A DNA stretch of 39,284 bases, taken from Nodosilinea sp. LEGE 07298. Lineage in GTDB: Bacteria > Cyanobacteriota > Cyanobacteriia > Phormidesmidales > Phormidesmidaceae. The translations under genes were made by a program, and so were the position numbers. Position 1 is the stretch's first letter, and each line of letters starts with the position of its first letter. The stretch lies in contig NZ_JADEXE010000027.1 in assembly GCF_015207265.1 (NCBI RefSeq), positions 1 through 39,284 on the forward strand. Reading direction: 5' to 3'. The notes beneath the pieces are model-generated. The model worked only from the letters and a program-made list of their open reading frames with translations. It had not been told where the DNA came from and made no database searches. Of the stretch, positions 8,047 through 16,527 are shown one piece after another.

Positions 8047-8924
8047 CCGTTGACCAGAATGGCAATGCCCGCCAGAGCTACTACCGCCCCGGCCACCGCC
8101 CGCAGACTGACGCGATCGCCCAGGGCCGCCGCCAGCGGCAGCACAAACAGCGGGCTGGTGGAGGTCAGCGCCTGGGCTACCCCGGTCGCCGCATACTTGA
8201 GGGCGATTTGCTGGAGGTAAATGGCCAGGTAGGTGCCTAGCACTGCGGCCAGGGCCACGCCTGCCAGTAGTCGGGGCGATCGCAGCGGTCGCAACGCCCC
8301 GACTACTGGCCCCTGGTAGCGCAAAATACTCAGAATAATTACACAGCCCCCCGCTAGCCGCAGCAGCGAACTCCAGAGGGGGGCAACAGCTGTATCGGCC
8401 AGCACCGCCCGCGACATCACAGCCCCCGTGGCCTGGCCCAGGGCGGCCAGCACGCCGTAGATTATGCCCTGATAGTTAGCCCTACCGGGAATGGTACCGC
8501 CGGGCACCCGCTCGGCAATCACCCACACTACCCCGGCCAGAGTGAGGGCGATCCCAAGCCAGGCCCGGACGCTGAGCGACTCCTGCAAAAACACCAGAGC
8601 CATTAAAGCCGCGATGGGCGGGGCCAAGATTTCGAGCAGCAGTGCTCGCCGGGGGCCAAGCCGATTGATGGCGGCAAAGTAGGCCGTATCGCCCAGGCCA
8701 ATGCCAATCACGCCGCTGAGGGCTAACCAGCCGATCGCCGGTCGGTCTAAGCCAGCGGTGCTCTGCCCCAGCAGCACCAGGGTAAGGGCCAGCAGCACCA
8801 GGGCGATCGCCCCCTTGGCTAGGTTGAGGACCAGGGGCGACAGCGCTTTGCCCAATCGCCCAAACATAACCGTGGCTACTGCCCACAGACAGGCCGCCAT
8901 GAGTGCCGCTAATTCACCCCGCAT
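8043..8924 (-). CDS. EamA/DMT superfamily transporter
   Basis: This 293-residue membrane protein has about ten hydrophobic helices arranged as two EamA repeats. The first is about residues 3-137 (LAALMAACLWAVATVMFGRLG, ending in LGIALTLAGVVWVIAE). The second runs from about 150 to 291 (GIIYGVLAALGQATGAVMSRAVL, ending in VVALAGIAILVNG). Each repeat carries the usual small-residue and LxE/LGD patterns. Members of this drug/metabolite transporter group export amino acids, nucleotides or other small molecules; the substrate is not predictable here. ATG 8924 opens directly into the first helix. Its TAG shares CTAG with the stop of the HugZ-like gene on the other strand, so the two convergent genes overlap by 4 bp. 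Confidence 0.9.
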   Translation of the reverse strand: MRGELAALMAACLWAVATVMFGRLGKALSPLVLNLAKGAIALVLLALTLVLLGQSTAGLDRPAIGWLALSGVIGIGLGDTAYFAAINRLGPRRALLLEILAPPIAALMALVFLQESLSVRAWLGIALTLAGVVWVIAERVPGGTIPGRANYQGIIYGVLAALGQATGAVMSRAVLADTAVAPLWSSLLRLAGGCVIILSILRYQGPVVGALRPLRSPRLLAGVALAAVLGTYLAIYLQQIALKYAATGVAQALTSTSPLFVLPLAAALGDRVSLRAVAGAVVALAGIAILVNG

Positions 8925-9090
8925 AGGCGCTTGGGTCGGCGTTTGCCGATATCCTGCAAAACTTAAGTAATGCCACCATAGCGGAATGCAACAGAATCTT
9001 TACACTTCTGTCCCAGGATTGTGCTGATCGACAGCTCGACTGCCGTAGAGAGAACCAAGACAGTTTGACTAATCCTAGGAATTTTGAGTT

Positions 9091-10722
9091 ATGCGCGTCT
9101 GGGCTCTAGCATCCTGCAGCGGGCTACTGGCATTGGCGGCCTGTAGCGCCGAACAATCCAGCCCTCCAGATTTGGGCACAGCCCCACCCGATGGTGATGA
9201 TGCCGTTGAGGTCAACGCTCAGCCAGGGTTGAGGGCGACCTCCTCTAGCCCTATGGCCCGCCCCGAGTTGCCATCTCGCCAGGGAGGACTCGATCGGGCT
9301 CGCTTCAGTCCGCGATCGCAGCAGTCTGGTCCCCAGGCCAGCCGGGCTAGTAGCGCTGGGCAAACCCTGCCCCAAGCCGATCAGCTGCGCGAACGGCTAC
9401 AGCGCCTGCGGGCTCAGCACGGGTCGAGGCTGTCGTCTAATACGCCTATAGCCACAGCCCCGCTGCCTGCTGCCCTGACCTCCACGCCCCCTCGTCCAGT
9501 GCCTCAGGAGGTGGCAGAGCAACCCTCAGAAACGCGCCCGATTGATAACGCGATCGCAACCCCTGGTCTTGAACCCTCACTGCGACCTGTGGGAGTCACC
9601 GCTTTGCCTACGCCACCACGACCCAATGTGGCGGCCCCAGAACTTGGGCTGTCATCGACGGCTAGCACGGCCATCGACCTGGGGCCGGTTGCCTCTGGTA
9701 GCCTGGCTCCTGTGCAGCATCAGGGCTATAGTACGCGATCGCAGCGACCTGCCCCGACGATTACCACCGCCGCCCCCGAGTCGTCGGGAGGGTTAACGGC
9801 CAGACTGCACGGGGCCACGCCGATCTCGCCATCAGGCAGCCCAGCGACGGTAGCAGCGGCTCAACCCTCGCCGCCCGCCACCGCAGAGCTACCCGCGGCC
9901 GCAGCCCCAGCACCTGCCCAGGCTGAATCTGCTCCTGAATCTGGCCCTGAAGCTAGTCCTCTAGCTACCACTGCTGTAGCGGTTGGTGCTGCTCCAGCAG
10001 GCGCTGATCCTGGCCCAGCGATCGCCCATCAGTCAAGTGCCACCCCTGCCCTGACGCTAACGCCCCAGCCCGTGGAGGCCTCCGTCCCGCCAACCCTTGC
10101 CCGCCATAGTCAGGGGATCGCTGCTCGACCCGAGACCGCGATCGCCCCTTGGGGCCGGTCTGCAACCACCGCTCCCCCCGAAAGCCTGCCCCTCAACCAG
10201 GGCACACCTCGCCTCAGCCCCTTGCGCCCAGCTGCTGCCGCAACCCCGCCTGATGCCACCTCTGCTGTCCCCCAAGTGACTCCCCAGGCGTGGGAGGCGC
10301 GGTCAACTGAGGTACAAGCTTCAGAAACCGGGGTTTCAGAGATTCAAACACCAGAAGTCCAAATTCCAGCGGCCCAAACACCCGGTTCGGCATTTTCAGC
10401 TCACCAGGGCCAGTCTCAGCTGGAATCTTTGAGCCTTAGGCCCCAACCCAAAGACCTGCCCGCCGCCTACTGCCTCCAGGCCAGCGGATTGCCCCTTAGC
10501 TCCGAGACTCAGCTTGAGTTTGATCCCCAAAGGGCTAACCCACAGCTCGATCAGCTGTCTACGGCCATCCGCCTCGGCGCAGCCGATGCTGCCCTGGCAC
10601 GGGAAGGAAGGTTGAGCAAAGCTGAGACTGCCGCTGCCTGTCTAGAAGAGAGCAGGGCTGCCGCTGAACCCGCTGCCGATGGGGCTGACTCTGAGCTGAC
10701 CTGGGATGAAGCCCTAGACTAA
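9091..10722 (+). CDS. Large Pro/Ala/Ser/Thr-rich lipoprotein, function unknown
   Basis: This 543-residue predicted lipoprotein has a signal peptide MRVWALASCSGLLALAAC with lipobox LAAC, making C18 the lipidated cysteine. Residues about 20-440 are low-complexity, rich in Pro, Ala, Ser and Thr, with a short helical patch (DQLRERLQRLRAQHG) near residue 96-110. This part is probably an extended periplasmic linker. The last 90 residues (from AAYCLQASGLPLSSETQLEFDPQ) are more ordered and contain two cysteines (YCLQ and AACLEE) that could form a disulfide. At least five GCGATCGC sites fall inside the gene. I do not recognise a family. The architecture (lipid anchor, long Pro-rich spacer, small terminal domain) resembles proteins that span the periplasm or peptidoglycan; that is inference. 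An AGGA ribosome-binding site precedes ATG 9091. Confidence 0.75.
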   Translation: MRVWALASCSGLLALAACSAEQSSPPDLGTAPPDGDDAVEVNAQPGLRATSSSPMARPELPSRQGGLDRARFSPRSQQSGPQASRASSAGQTLPQADQLRERLQRLRAQHGSRLSSNTPIATAPLPAALTSTPPRPVPQEVAEQPSETRPIDNAIATPGLEPSLRPVGVTALPTPPRPNVAAPELGLSSTASTAIDLGPVASGSLAPVQHQGYSTRSQRPAPTITTAAPESSGGLTARLHGATPISPSGSPATVAAAQPSPPATAELPAAAAPAPAQAESAPESGPEASPLATTAVAVGAAPAGADPGPAIAHQSSATPALTLTPQPVEASVPPTLARHSQGIAARPETAIAPWGRSATTAPPESLPLNQGTPRLSPLRPAAAATPPDATSAVPQVTPQAWEARSTEVQASETGVSEIQTPEVQIPAAQTPGSAFSAHQGQSQLESLSLRPQPKDLPAAYCLQASGLPLSSETQLEFDPQRANPQLDQLSTAIRLGAADAALAREGRLSKAETAAACLEESRAAAEPAADGADSELTWDEALD

Positions 10723-10997
10723 GCCCAAGCCGTTTACCAAAACCACTTTCACCCCCAAGGGCGATCGCTCTTTATAGAATCCTCATTAGCTATGAACCCC
10801 AGTCGCCAGCGCGGGCTAGGGTTCGTTCATTTGGGGATCAACAACGGGCATTCGTGGCGGTTCTTGTTCATGCGCCTAAAGGGTTAAATCTGCCCGGTCT
10901 TAACGGGTACCGGTAATCTAACCGCTGAGTCCTTAGAATAAAGCCGAGCCAGCATTATGGTTAGGTAACGACGCTAGGGTTCAAAATTGGCCACGCT

Positions 10998-11828
10998 ATG
11001 CGACTTCACTGCGAAATTCGAGGTTCTGGCTTCCCCATTCTGTGCCTGCATGGGCATCCTGGCTCGGCCAAAACCATGTCAGTGTTTACCGAAAGCTTGA
11101 GCGATCGCTACCAAACCTTGGCCCCTGACCTACGCGGCTACGGCCACAGCCGGACGCGATTGCCCTTTGATCTAGAAGATAGCCTTACCGACCTAGTGGA
11201 ACTGCTCGATACTCAGGGGATCGAGCGCTGTCTAGTGCTTGGCTGGTCGTTAGGGGGCATTTTGGCGATCGAACTAGCCCTGCGCCACCCCGATCGCGTC
11301 ACCGGACTGATTTTAATTGCGACGGCGGCTCGGCCCGTAGGTGCTCATCCACCGGTCACCTGGCCAGAACTGATCAATACTGGGCTAGCTTCGGTGCTTA
11401 ACCTGCTAACACCGGGAAACCCCTGGATCATTCGGGAACTGGGAGAGCGGTCGCTGTACCGATATCTGCTGCGACAGCACACCCCTGAGGCCTACCGCCG
11501 CCTGGCCAAAGAAGGCTTTTGGGCCTACCTGGGCACCTCATCTCAGGCCAACCGTGCCCTCAATCAAGCCCTGACGCGCCGCTACAACCGACTGCCCGAC
11601 CTGGGGGCGATCGCGGTACCCTGCCTGGTGCTCTGCGGAGCCAAAGACTGCCACATTACCGCCCAAGCCAGCCTAGAAACCGCCGCTCACCTGCCCGTAG
11701 CTGATAGCTATTGCTATCCCAATACCGCCCACCTGCTGCCCTGGGAAATTCCAGGGCAGATGCTGCAAGATATTGACCACTGGCTAGAGCAGCATGCACA
11801 AGCACTGGACCTAAAGTCCAAGGCCTAA
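10998..11828 (+). CDS. Alpha/beta hydrolase
   Basis: This 276-residue cytosolic alpha/beta-hydrolase has a complete predicted catalytic triad: nucleophile S84 in the elbow GWSLGG, acid D217 in VLCGAKDCHIT, and H245 in NTAHLLPWE. The oxyanion-hole segment HGHPGS follows strand 3 (LCLHGHPGS, residues 16-23), and the DLRGYGHSR loop (44-52) is standard for the family. The cap region (about 115-195) is helical. Substrate is not predictable; esterases, lipases and C-C hydrolases all share this layout. The 275 bp upstream holds no recognisable gene. The start at ATG 10998 lacks a strong ribosome-binding site but leads directly into the first strand. It converges on the DUF1816 gene, with 24 bp between stops. 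Confidence 0.88.
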   Translation: MRLHCEIRGSGFPILCLHGHPGSAKTMSVFTESLSDRYQTLAPDLRGYGHSRTRLPFDLEDSLTDLVELLDTQGIERCLVLGWSLGGILAIELALRHPDRVTGLILIATAARPVGAHPPVTWPELINTGLASVLNLLTPGNPWIIRELGERSLYRYLLRQHTPEAYRRLAKEGFWAYLGTSSQANRALNQALTRRYNRLPDLGAIAVPCLVLCGAKDCHITAQASLETAAHLPVADSYCYPNTAHLLPWEIPGQMLQDIDHWLEQHAQALDLKSKA

Positions 11829-11852
11829 GGGTGAATGAATTAAACCTTAGGG

Positions 11853-12146
11853 CTAGGGACGGCCACTAAAGGCTGGAGTCGAAAACCCGCCTACTGGGGT
11901 ATCCCATTCATCAGTGATGGTGAGCTGCTCAGGGCGGCTGCACAGCTGCACTACGGTTTGAATGTTCTGTGCACCTTCTTGTTCAAGATCTTCGATATAG
12001 CCACCCTTGGCTGCGTAGGCCTCAGATTCGGTATCGAAGGGGCCAAAGTAGTAGGTGCAGGCGGGTTGACTGGTTTTGATCTCCACCCACCAGGCTTTAC
12101 TCCGACCTAAAACAATCGCTAAAATACGACCTAAAAGATTCTTCAT
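11853..12146 (-). CDS. DUF1816 domain-containing protein
   Basis: This 97-residue protein matches the cyanobacterial DUF1816 pattern: WWVEIKTSQPACTYYFGPFDTESEAYAAKGGYIEDLEQEGA followed by a hydrophobic strand and a CSRPEQLTI end. These small proteins are found almost only in cyanobacteria; some relate distantly to CpcD-type linker modules, but no biochemical role is established that I know of. The N-terminus (KNLLGRILAIVLG) is hydrophobic and amphipathic and might associate with a membrane. ATG 12146 is preceded by AGGAT at suitable spacing. It lies 51 bp from the rlmB stop on the same strand and could be co-transcribed from upstream. Confidence 0.85.
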   Translation of the reverse strand: MKNLLGRILAIVLGRSKAWWVEIKTSQPACTYYFGPFDTESEAYAAKGGYIEDLEQEGAQNIQTVVQLCSRPEQLTITDEWDTPVGGFSTPAFSGRP

Positions 12147-12197
12147 AGATCCTGCCTATCTGCCGAGTTCTAAAGACTTTTTATGGGGTAATCACGG

Positions 12198-13607
12198 TTA
12201 CAAACCGTCCTGGGGCAACGCTATCCCATGTTTCGTTATACTGCCTTGCTTTTGATTTTGCAAAGAGGAAATTTGCAGCTGCGCCACCCACTGATGACGA
12301 TAGATCTCATAGAGAGCCATGCCTGTAGCCACCGATGCATTTAGGCTAGGAACCGTGCCGCGCAGCGGAATCGATACGAGTGTGTCGCAACTCTGCTGCA
12401 CGGTGAGGCTAAGACCACTGCCCTCGGCCCCCACCACAATAACCGTGGGCCGATCGAAGGTGGTGCGGTGTACCGGCTGGCTGGCCTCTGACGACAGCCC
12501 GTAAATCCAAAATCCCTTTTCTTTAAGGGTGTCAAGGGCGCGCTTGAGGTTGACTACCCGCGCTACAGGCAGGTGTTCTAGGGCACCTGCGGCCACTTTG
12601 GCAACCGTGGAGGTCACACCCGCCGCCCGCCGCTGGGGGATCACCATCCCCTGAGCACCTAGGGCTTCGGCGGTACGAATAATGGCCCCCAAATTATGGG
12701 GATCGGTGATGCTATCAGCCGCGATAATGACTGGCACCTTGGCAGCTCCCAGGGCGGTCTCGATCATGTCGTCGAGGTCGTGGTAAGTATGGGCAGCGGC
12801 TTGGGCGGCGATCCCCTGGTGATTAGCCCCGGCCGTGATTTGGTTGAGCCGTTTGGTGTCGACCTCGTCGATCACGGCACCGTTAGCCTTGGCTTCATCA
12901 ATTAGTGACAAAAATCGGGGATCGTAGCGAATGCGATCGTTGACCCATACGCGATTGAGAGGGCGCTGGGCCTGTAGGGCCGCCTCGACCGCATGACGAC
13001 CGTAGATTAGATCGGTTTCGTCTTGTCTGTCATCGCTTTCGCCCAGATCTTGACTACTAGCACCCATCTGGCGGGGCGAACCAGCCGTGGGGCGACGGAA
13101 CGAATCACTGCTCTGGTAGCGGGGCTTACCCTCATCGTAGCGAGGCTTATCGCCCTGGTAGCGAGGCTTATCGCCCTGGTAGCGAGGTTTTTCATCTTTG
13201 TGGCGGGGCTTATCATCCCCACGCGGCTTGCTGCTGTCAAAGCGGGGCTTACTGTCCCCATAGCGGGGTTTGTCGTCTTTATAACGAGGTTTATCATCGC
13301 TGTAGCGGGGTTTGGCACCAGCGTAGCGGGGCTTACTGTCACCCTGACGAGGTTTGTCACCCTGGTAGCGGGGCTTGTCGTCGTTACGGTGAGGTTTGGC
13401 ACCGTCGTAGCGGGGTTTATCGTCGCTGTAGCGAGGTTTATCGCCCTGGTAGCGGGGCTTGCTGTCGCTATGGCGGGGCTGATCGTCACCGTAGCGGGGT
13501 TTGCCCTCGCCATAGCGGGGCTTCCCCCCCCGGTAGCCTTCAGACTGCTGGCGAGGCTTTGCCCCAGAGGGACGGTTAGGGTTGCGAGAAGGCTTTGGGG
13601 ACGACAT
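12198..13607 (-). CDS. rlmB: 23S rRNA (guanosine-2'-O)-methyltransferase RlmB (SpoU/TrmH family) with N-terminal KPRY heptad array
   Basis: The C-terminal part (about residues 199-455) is a SPOUT methyltransferase: an L30e-like substrate-binding domain ([13 protein letters not shown]), then the knot domain with [30 protein letters not shown] and [16 protein letters not shown], the three SpoU motifs that bind S-adenosylmethionine. RlmB methylates G2251 in the 23S rRNA peptidyl-transferase loop in E. coli. Residues 29-164 form 20 units of KPRYxxx, seven residues each except one of six, strongly basic and disordered, likely RNA-contacting (inference). N-terminal basic extensions are common on cyanobacterial RlmB. 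The total of 469 compares with about 245 for E. coli RlmB. ATG 13607 follows AGGTG; a GTG at 13613 is an alternative. The extreme C-terminus (about 20 residues) is not conserved in my recollection. Confidence 0.92.
   Translation of the reverse strand: MSSPKPSRNPNRPSGAKPRQQSEGYRGGKPRYGEGKPRYGDDQPRHSDSKPRYQGDKPRYSDDKPRYDGAKPHRNDDKPRYQGDKPRQGDSKPRYAGAKPRYSDDKPRYKDDKPRYGDSKPRFDSSKPRGDDKPRHKDEKPRYQGDKPRYQGDKPRYDEGKPRYQSSDSFRRPTAGSPRQMGASSQDLGESDDRQDETDLIYGRHAVEAALQAQRPLNRVWVNDRIRYDPRFLSLIDEAKANGAVIDEVDTKRLNQITAGANHQGIAAQAAAHTYHDLDDMIETALGAAKVPVIIAADSITDPHNLGAIIRTAEALGAQGMVIPQRRAAGVTSTVAKVAAGALEHLPVARVVNLKRALDTLKEKGFWIYGLSSEASQPVHRTTFDRPTVIVVGAEGSGLSLTVQQSCDTLVSIPLRGTVPSLNASVATGMALYEIYRHQWVAQLQISSLQNQKQGSITKHGIALPQDGL
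13116..13523 (-). repeat. 21-bp coding tandem repeat array in rlmB
   Basis: About 20 tandem units of 21 bp encode KPRYxxx heptads; one unit is 18 bp (KPRGDD). Most units differ by several bases, but two adjacent units near 13140-13182 are identical, suggesting recent slippage or duplication. All units keep frame. Because of the periodicity, other frames in both directions also stay open here and give repetitive artefact reading frames. It is not a CRISPR array: there are no unique spacers between units and the repeat is in frame within a conserved gene. Confidence 0.9.
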
Positions 13608-14114
13608 GGCCACACCTGATACGGGTTAGAAACCAAAAATTGCGCAGAAAATCTAGGCTAGCACGCCTTATCCCTAACCCTAGCATTCTGTTTTTTATGG
13701 CCCCAACTTTGCTCTGGGGGGAACTATCAATGGGAATTTCTGTGGGATCGCCCGTAGATTGGGAGTCAGGTTAGAACCGTCACCCTCAGAAAGGGGTTTG
13801 GGACTCGAAAATTAATAAAGTCCCAATGTCATTCCTGCGCAGGCGGGAATCGATTATGGAGTAGCTACTCTAGCTGGCACTTTATTTTGAAGCGCATCCC
13901 TTTGCCCTCTAAAACGCCAGCCACCTGTCAATCTTTTCGTCTACAACCCCCTAGACCGACCTAAACAGCCCCTGTGGTCACTGCCGATCGCCCCCAGCGC
14001 TATTGGAGCCAGGTTCAAAGAAACTTAAATTCTCAGCATCTGGTGACACATTGACCACATCCCCAAAATAATCCTTCACAATGGAAAATAACATGCCCAA
14101 CCGGAGTGATGCCA
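13608..14114. other. Divergent intergenic region with a dispersed hairpin repeat
   Basis: About 500 bp separates rlmB from the divergent HxlR gene. At 13831-13850 lies ATTCCTGC-GCAG-GCGGGAAT, an 8-bp stem (one G-U) and 4-nt loop, preceded by GTC. This closely resembles a GTCATTCCCGC-type repeat found dispersed in many bacterial genomes (recalled, not searched). The A-rich segment at about 14055-14098, ending near the CGGAG ribosome-binding site, probably holds the HxlR promoter. I see no gene in the region. Confidence 0.5.
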
Positions 14115-14510
14115 ATGCCTCACCCATCCAACGGTACGAAGCTCGATTGTCCGGTTCATCTGGTGTTGTCGTACATTGGCAGCAAATGGGCCATTCTCAT
14201 TTTGCAAGAGCTGTTCCAGGGAAGCCGTCGCACTAACGAGTTTTTGTCGGCGCTACCTGGTATTAGCACCAAGACTCTTACCGCCCGACTGCGAGAGCTA
14301 GAAAGCTATGGCTTGGTAAAGCGCACGGTTTTTCCAGAGGTGCCCCCGCGAGTTGAGTATTCGCTCACCGCTAAGGGGCGGGAGGTGCAGCCCATTATGG
14401 CTGCCCTTAACCAGGTGGGGCAGCACTGGCTGGTACATAGCCCTGGCGATTCATGCAGCGATCCCCCGAGGAATCGCCCGGCGACACGCTACGGCCCTCG
14501 AAGCCGTTAG
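14115..14510 (+). CDS. HxlR family transcriptional regulator
   Basis: This 131-residue winged-helix DNA-binding protein matches the HxlR family across its length: DCPVHLVLSYIGSKWAILILQEL, RRTNEFLSALPGISTKTLTARLRELESYGLVKR (recognition helix), and the wing VPPRVEYSLTAKGREVQPIMAAL. C12 in DCPV sits at the N-terminal cysteine position that serves as a redox or electrophile sensor in several characterised HxlR proteins (HypR, QorR), so thiol sensing is possible. Start at ATG 14115 is chosen because CGGAG (14102-14106) gives eight bases of spacing; GTG 14106 and ATG 14109 lie too near that site. The last 25 residues (HSPGDSCSDPPRNRP and on) are basic and not family-like. Its stop abuts that of the DUF4327 gene with zero spacing. 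Its target is unknown. Confidence 0.9.
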   Translation: MPHPSNGTKLDCPVHLVLSYIGSKWAILILQELFQGSRRTNEFLSALPGISTKTLTARLRELESYGLVKRTVFPEVPPRVEYSLTAKGREVQPIMAALNQVGQHWLVHSPGDSCSDPPRNRPATRYGPRSR

Positions 14511-14753
14511 TTAATCGTTGCTCCAGGTTTCGTGGGGGATCAAGTCGCCTATGCGATCGCGCAAACAATAGTCATTTTCCTCTAGCTCAGCCTCAATGAA
14601 GGGCCACTCCCGCGCGGCGATATAGCCGCAGAGGGCACAGATGGGCTGGCATCTATCTAGGGTGCCGCCGTCTACTAATTGCTTGGCCTCGTCGCGAATA
14701 GCATCGATGGTGTAGTGTCGGCCAAGCGTTGATTTTATCGCTGTCGTTGTCAT
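14511..14753 (-). CDS. DUF4327 family protein
   Basis: This 80-residue protein matches, from memory, the cyanobacterial DUF4327 family: YTIDAIRDEAKQLVDGGTLDRCQPICALCGYIAAREWPFIEAELEENDYCLRDRIGDLIPHETW. The most characteristic parts are the IRDEA.QLV helix, QPI..LC.YI.AREW, and the closing LRDRIGDLI. No function is known to me. Three cysteines (in RCQPIC and LCG) lie close together, and a further one is near the C-terminus. The stop is directly adjacent to that of the HxlR regulator on the other strand (TAGTTA at 14508-14513). The gene reads out of a 369-bp region. Confidence 0.82.
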   Translation of the reverse strand: MTTTAIKSTLGRHYTIDAIRDEAKQLVDGGTLDRCQPICALCGYIAAREWPFIEAELEENDYCLRDRIGDLIPHETWSND

Positions 14754-15122
14754 AGCTGTAGCCCTCCAATAGTGGATGGCAGTGAGAACATTTACTTACC
14801 ACCCATATACATAGTGCAACCCTAATTTTTGCGATCAAAGCAGTTGATGCGTATCCTTACCTTTGTTTACCAAGCGCAATACTGTAGCCTGGCACACCGT
14901 TTTAGGGCCGACCTAGAGTCGCTACACCAGTGGATATCAGAAGTGCTGATTTGTTGGCACTCCAGCCCGACTTATTTATGACCACTTTGCGCAATCTCCG
15001 AAACTCCCGCTCGGAAAAGATTTTGCCGTTTTCATGGTTTTGGCAGTGCGTTTTTATACACGAAGCTTAAAACTGAATGCCCGAGGGGTTTCAGAATTGT
15101 TCAAAGCTCTAGTAAATTCAGG
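14754..15122. other. Intergenic region, nothing recognised
   Basis: This 369-bp gap lies between the CYP152 gene's 3' end and the start of the DUF4327 gene, both on the minus strand. It is somewhat A/T-richer than its surroundings. It should contain the DUF4327 promoter. I found no tRNA, strong terminator or credible small coding sequence. Confidence 0.4.
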
Positions 15123-16379
15123 CTAAACCTGTGTTTTGACCCTGACGTTGCTAATCACAAACCCGCTCTCTGGCAAAGTCGGCATTCGAGACAATTTGAC
15201 CTGCAAGTCTTGAGGCGGCACATCGTATTCAAGCTCATTGACCAAAAAGCCCAGCACCTGATTCATAACCTGAATTGTCAACCATTCTCCGGCACAGCGA
15301 TGATTTTTATAGTGGTCGCCGCCGCCTTGAGGGATAAAGTCAAAAGCACTGCCGTCCCAGTGGGTAAATCGCTCGGGCCAAAATTCTTCTGGCTTGTTCC
15401 ACAGGTCAGAGTCATGGTTGGTGCCGTAGAGATCGAGCAGCACCAAAGTTTCTTGAGGAAAGCGGTAGTCTTGCCAATCAAACGCGTGTCGGGTGCGGGC
15501 TGCCGCAAAGGGAAAGAAGGGATAAAACCGCCGCACTTCTTGAGTGAAAAGGGTGGTGTAGTCTGCCTCGTCGGCCTGTAGCTTTTGGCGACATTCGGGG
15601 TGCTGGTGTAGGGCCAAAGCCGCAAACACAATGTAGCGACCAATAGCGACGGTAGGGCGCAGCACGTTAAGCAGATCTACAGCCGCTATAGCAGGGCTCA
15701 GCGGAGTGCCGTTGGCATCATGGCTGTGGGCAAAGGCTGCCGCTGCCGTATTCTCAGGCACTTGAAGCCGTCCAGCCCGAATATCTTCAATCAGGCCAGC
15801 CAGCCAGGCTTCGAGGCGTTTGCGGGCCTGCACCCCCTGCAAGTATCTAAACCCCAGGGCCGAAGCGCTGTCGATCAGAGCCGCCATTTCTAAGGTGCGC
15901 TGGGCTACGTCACCTTCAGCCAGCGGCACCCCCGACCATGCACAAACGGCCAGACAGAGAACTTCATTCACTTGATCAAACAGGACAACCTGCTCCTGCC
16001 GCTCCCACTGCCAGGCGTACTCGTGACAGTGGTGCACCACCAGGTCGCCCATCTGCTGTAGCCGTTCGGGCGTCATTAGCCCCATGAAGATTTGCTTGCG
16101 CTGGCGGTGGGCTTCGCCGTCTAACCCCTGCACGCCGCCTTCACCCAGCAGCGTTTTTTGCATTCGCTGGGGCGCAGCATTTTTACGGGAAAATTTTTCG
16201 GTGTCGTAAAATACCTCGGCGGCCTCTTTACCGCGCATACAGATCGCTTTCTCTAGCCGCAGACGGGTCTGAAAAATATCGGTGTGCATGCGATCGCAGC
16301 GTTTAGAGATAAACTCATAGCCGTCGAACAGCAGGCCTAAGGTGCTATCGATTACGGGTTCAGCAGGAATATTAGCCAT
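15123..16379 (-). CDS. Cytochrome P450, CYP152 family (fatty-acid peroxygenase/hydroxylase type)
   Basis: This 418-residue protein closely follows the CYP152 family (P450 BSbeta, SPalpha, OleT), which uses hydrogen peroxide to hydroxylate fatty acids at C-alpha or C-beta, or to decarboxylate them. The heme-ligand loop is FDFIPQGGGDHYKNHRCAGEW with C362. The K-helix ExxR is E281-R284. The I-helix has LLNVLRPTVAIGRY, with R241-P242 replacing the usual acid-alcohol pair; in BSbeta the equivalent arginine binds the substrate carboxylate. The B-C region GGVQGLDGEAHRQRK has Gln84 at the position that is Gln in hydroxylases and His in the decarboxylase OleT, so hydroxylation is the better guess. LPESGFVISNVRVKT is the family C-terminus. 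There is no membrane anchor and no redox-partner gene adjacent, consistent with peroxide use. The A/T-rich start context has a weak GAG site. Confidence 0.93.
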   Translation of the reverse strand: MANIPAEPVIDSTLGLLFDGYEFISKRCDRMHTDIFQTRLRLEKAICMRGKEAAEVFYDTEKFSRKNAAPQRMQKTLLGEGGVQGLDGEAHRQRKQIFMGLMTPERLQQMGDLVVHHCHEYAWQWERQEQVVLFDQVNEVLCLAVCAWSGVPLAEGDVAQRTLEMAALIDSASALGFRYLQGVQARKRLEAWLAGLIEDIRAGRLQVPENTAAAAFAHSHDANGTPLSPAIAAVDLLNVLRPTVAIGRYIVFAALALHQHPECRQKLQADEADYTTLFTQEVRRFYPFFPFAAARTRHAFDWQDYRFPQETLVLLDLYGTNHDSDLWNKPEEFWPERFTHWDGSAFDFIPQGGGDHYKNHRCAGEWLTIQVMNQVLGFLVNELEYDVPPQDLQVKLSRMPTLPESGFVISNVRVKTQV

Positions 16380-16527
16380 AGTTTTAAATCTCGGTGAGGA
16401 GCTGCGATCGGGTTAGCCACTATTCGGGTAATCCAACCGCAGGTACGAACCGCAACTGGGGAAGCCCAGCCACATTAATTTTTCAGATGTTGCCCTGAGG
16501 GTAGCCCCGACAGGCTACTTTTTGTGT

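Noticed and set aside
10810-10840. GGGTTCGTTC looked like a tRNA T-arm.
   Set aside because: Flanking bases do not pair as a T-stem, and no acceptor or anticodon arm can be drawn.
13116-13523. Possible CRISPR array.
   Set aside because: Repeats are contiguous 21-bp coding units without spacers, inside rlmB; no cas genes are present.
13007-13636. Long repetitive reading frames on both strands over the rlmB 5' part (13007-13636 minus in another frame, 13023-13619 plus).
   Set aside because: They are by-products of the 21-bp in-frame tandem repeat; rlmB is the conserved frame, and the alternatives look like hydrophobic or Ser/Thr artefacts.
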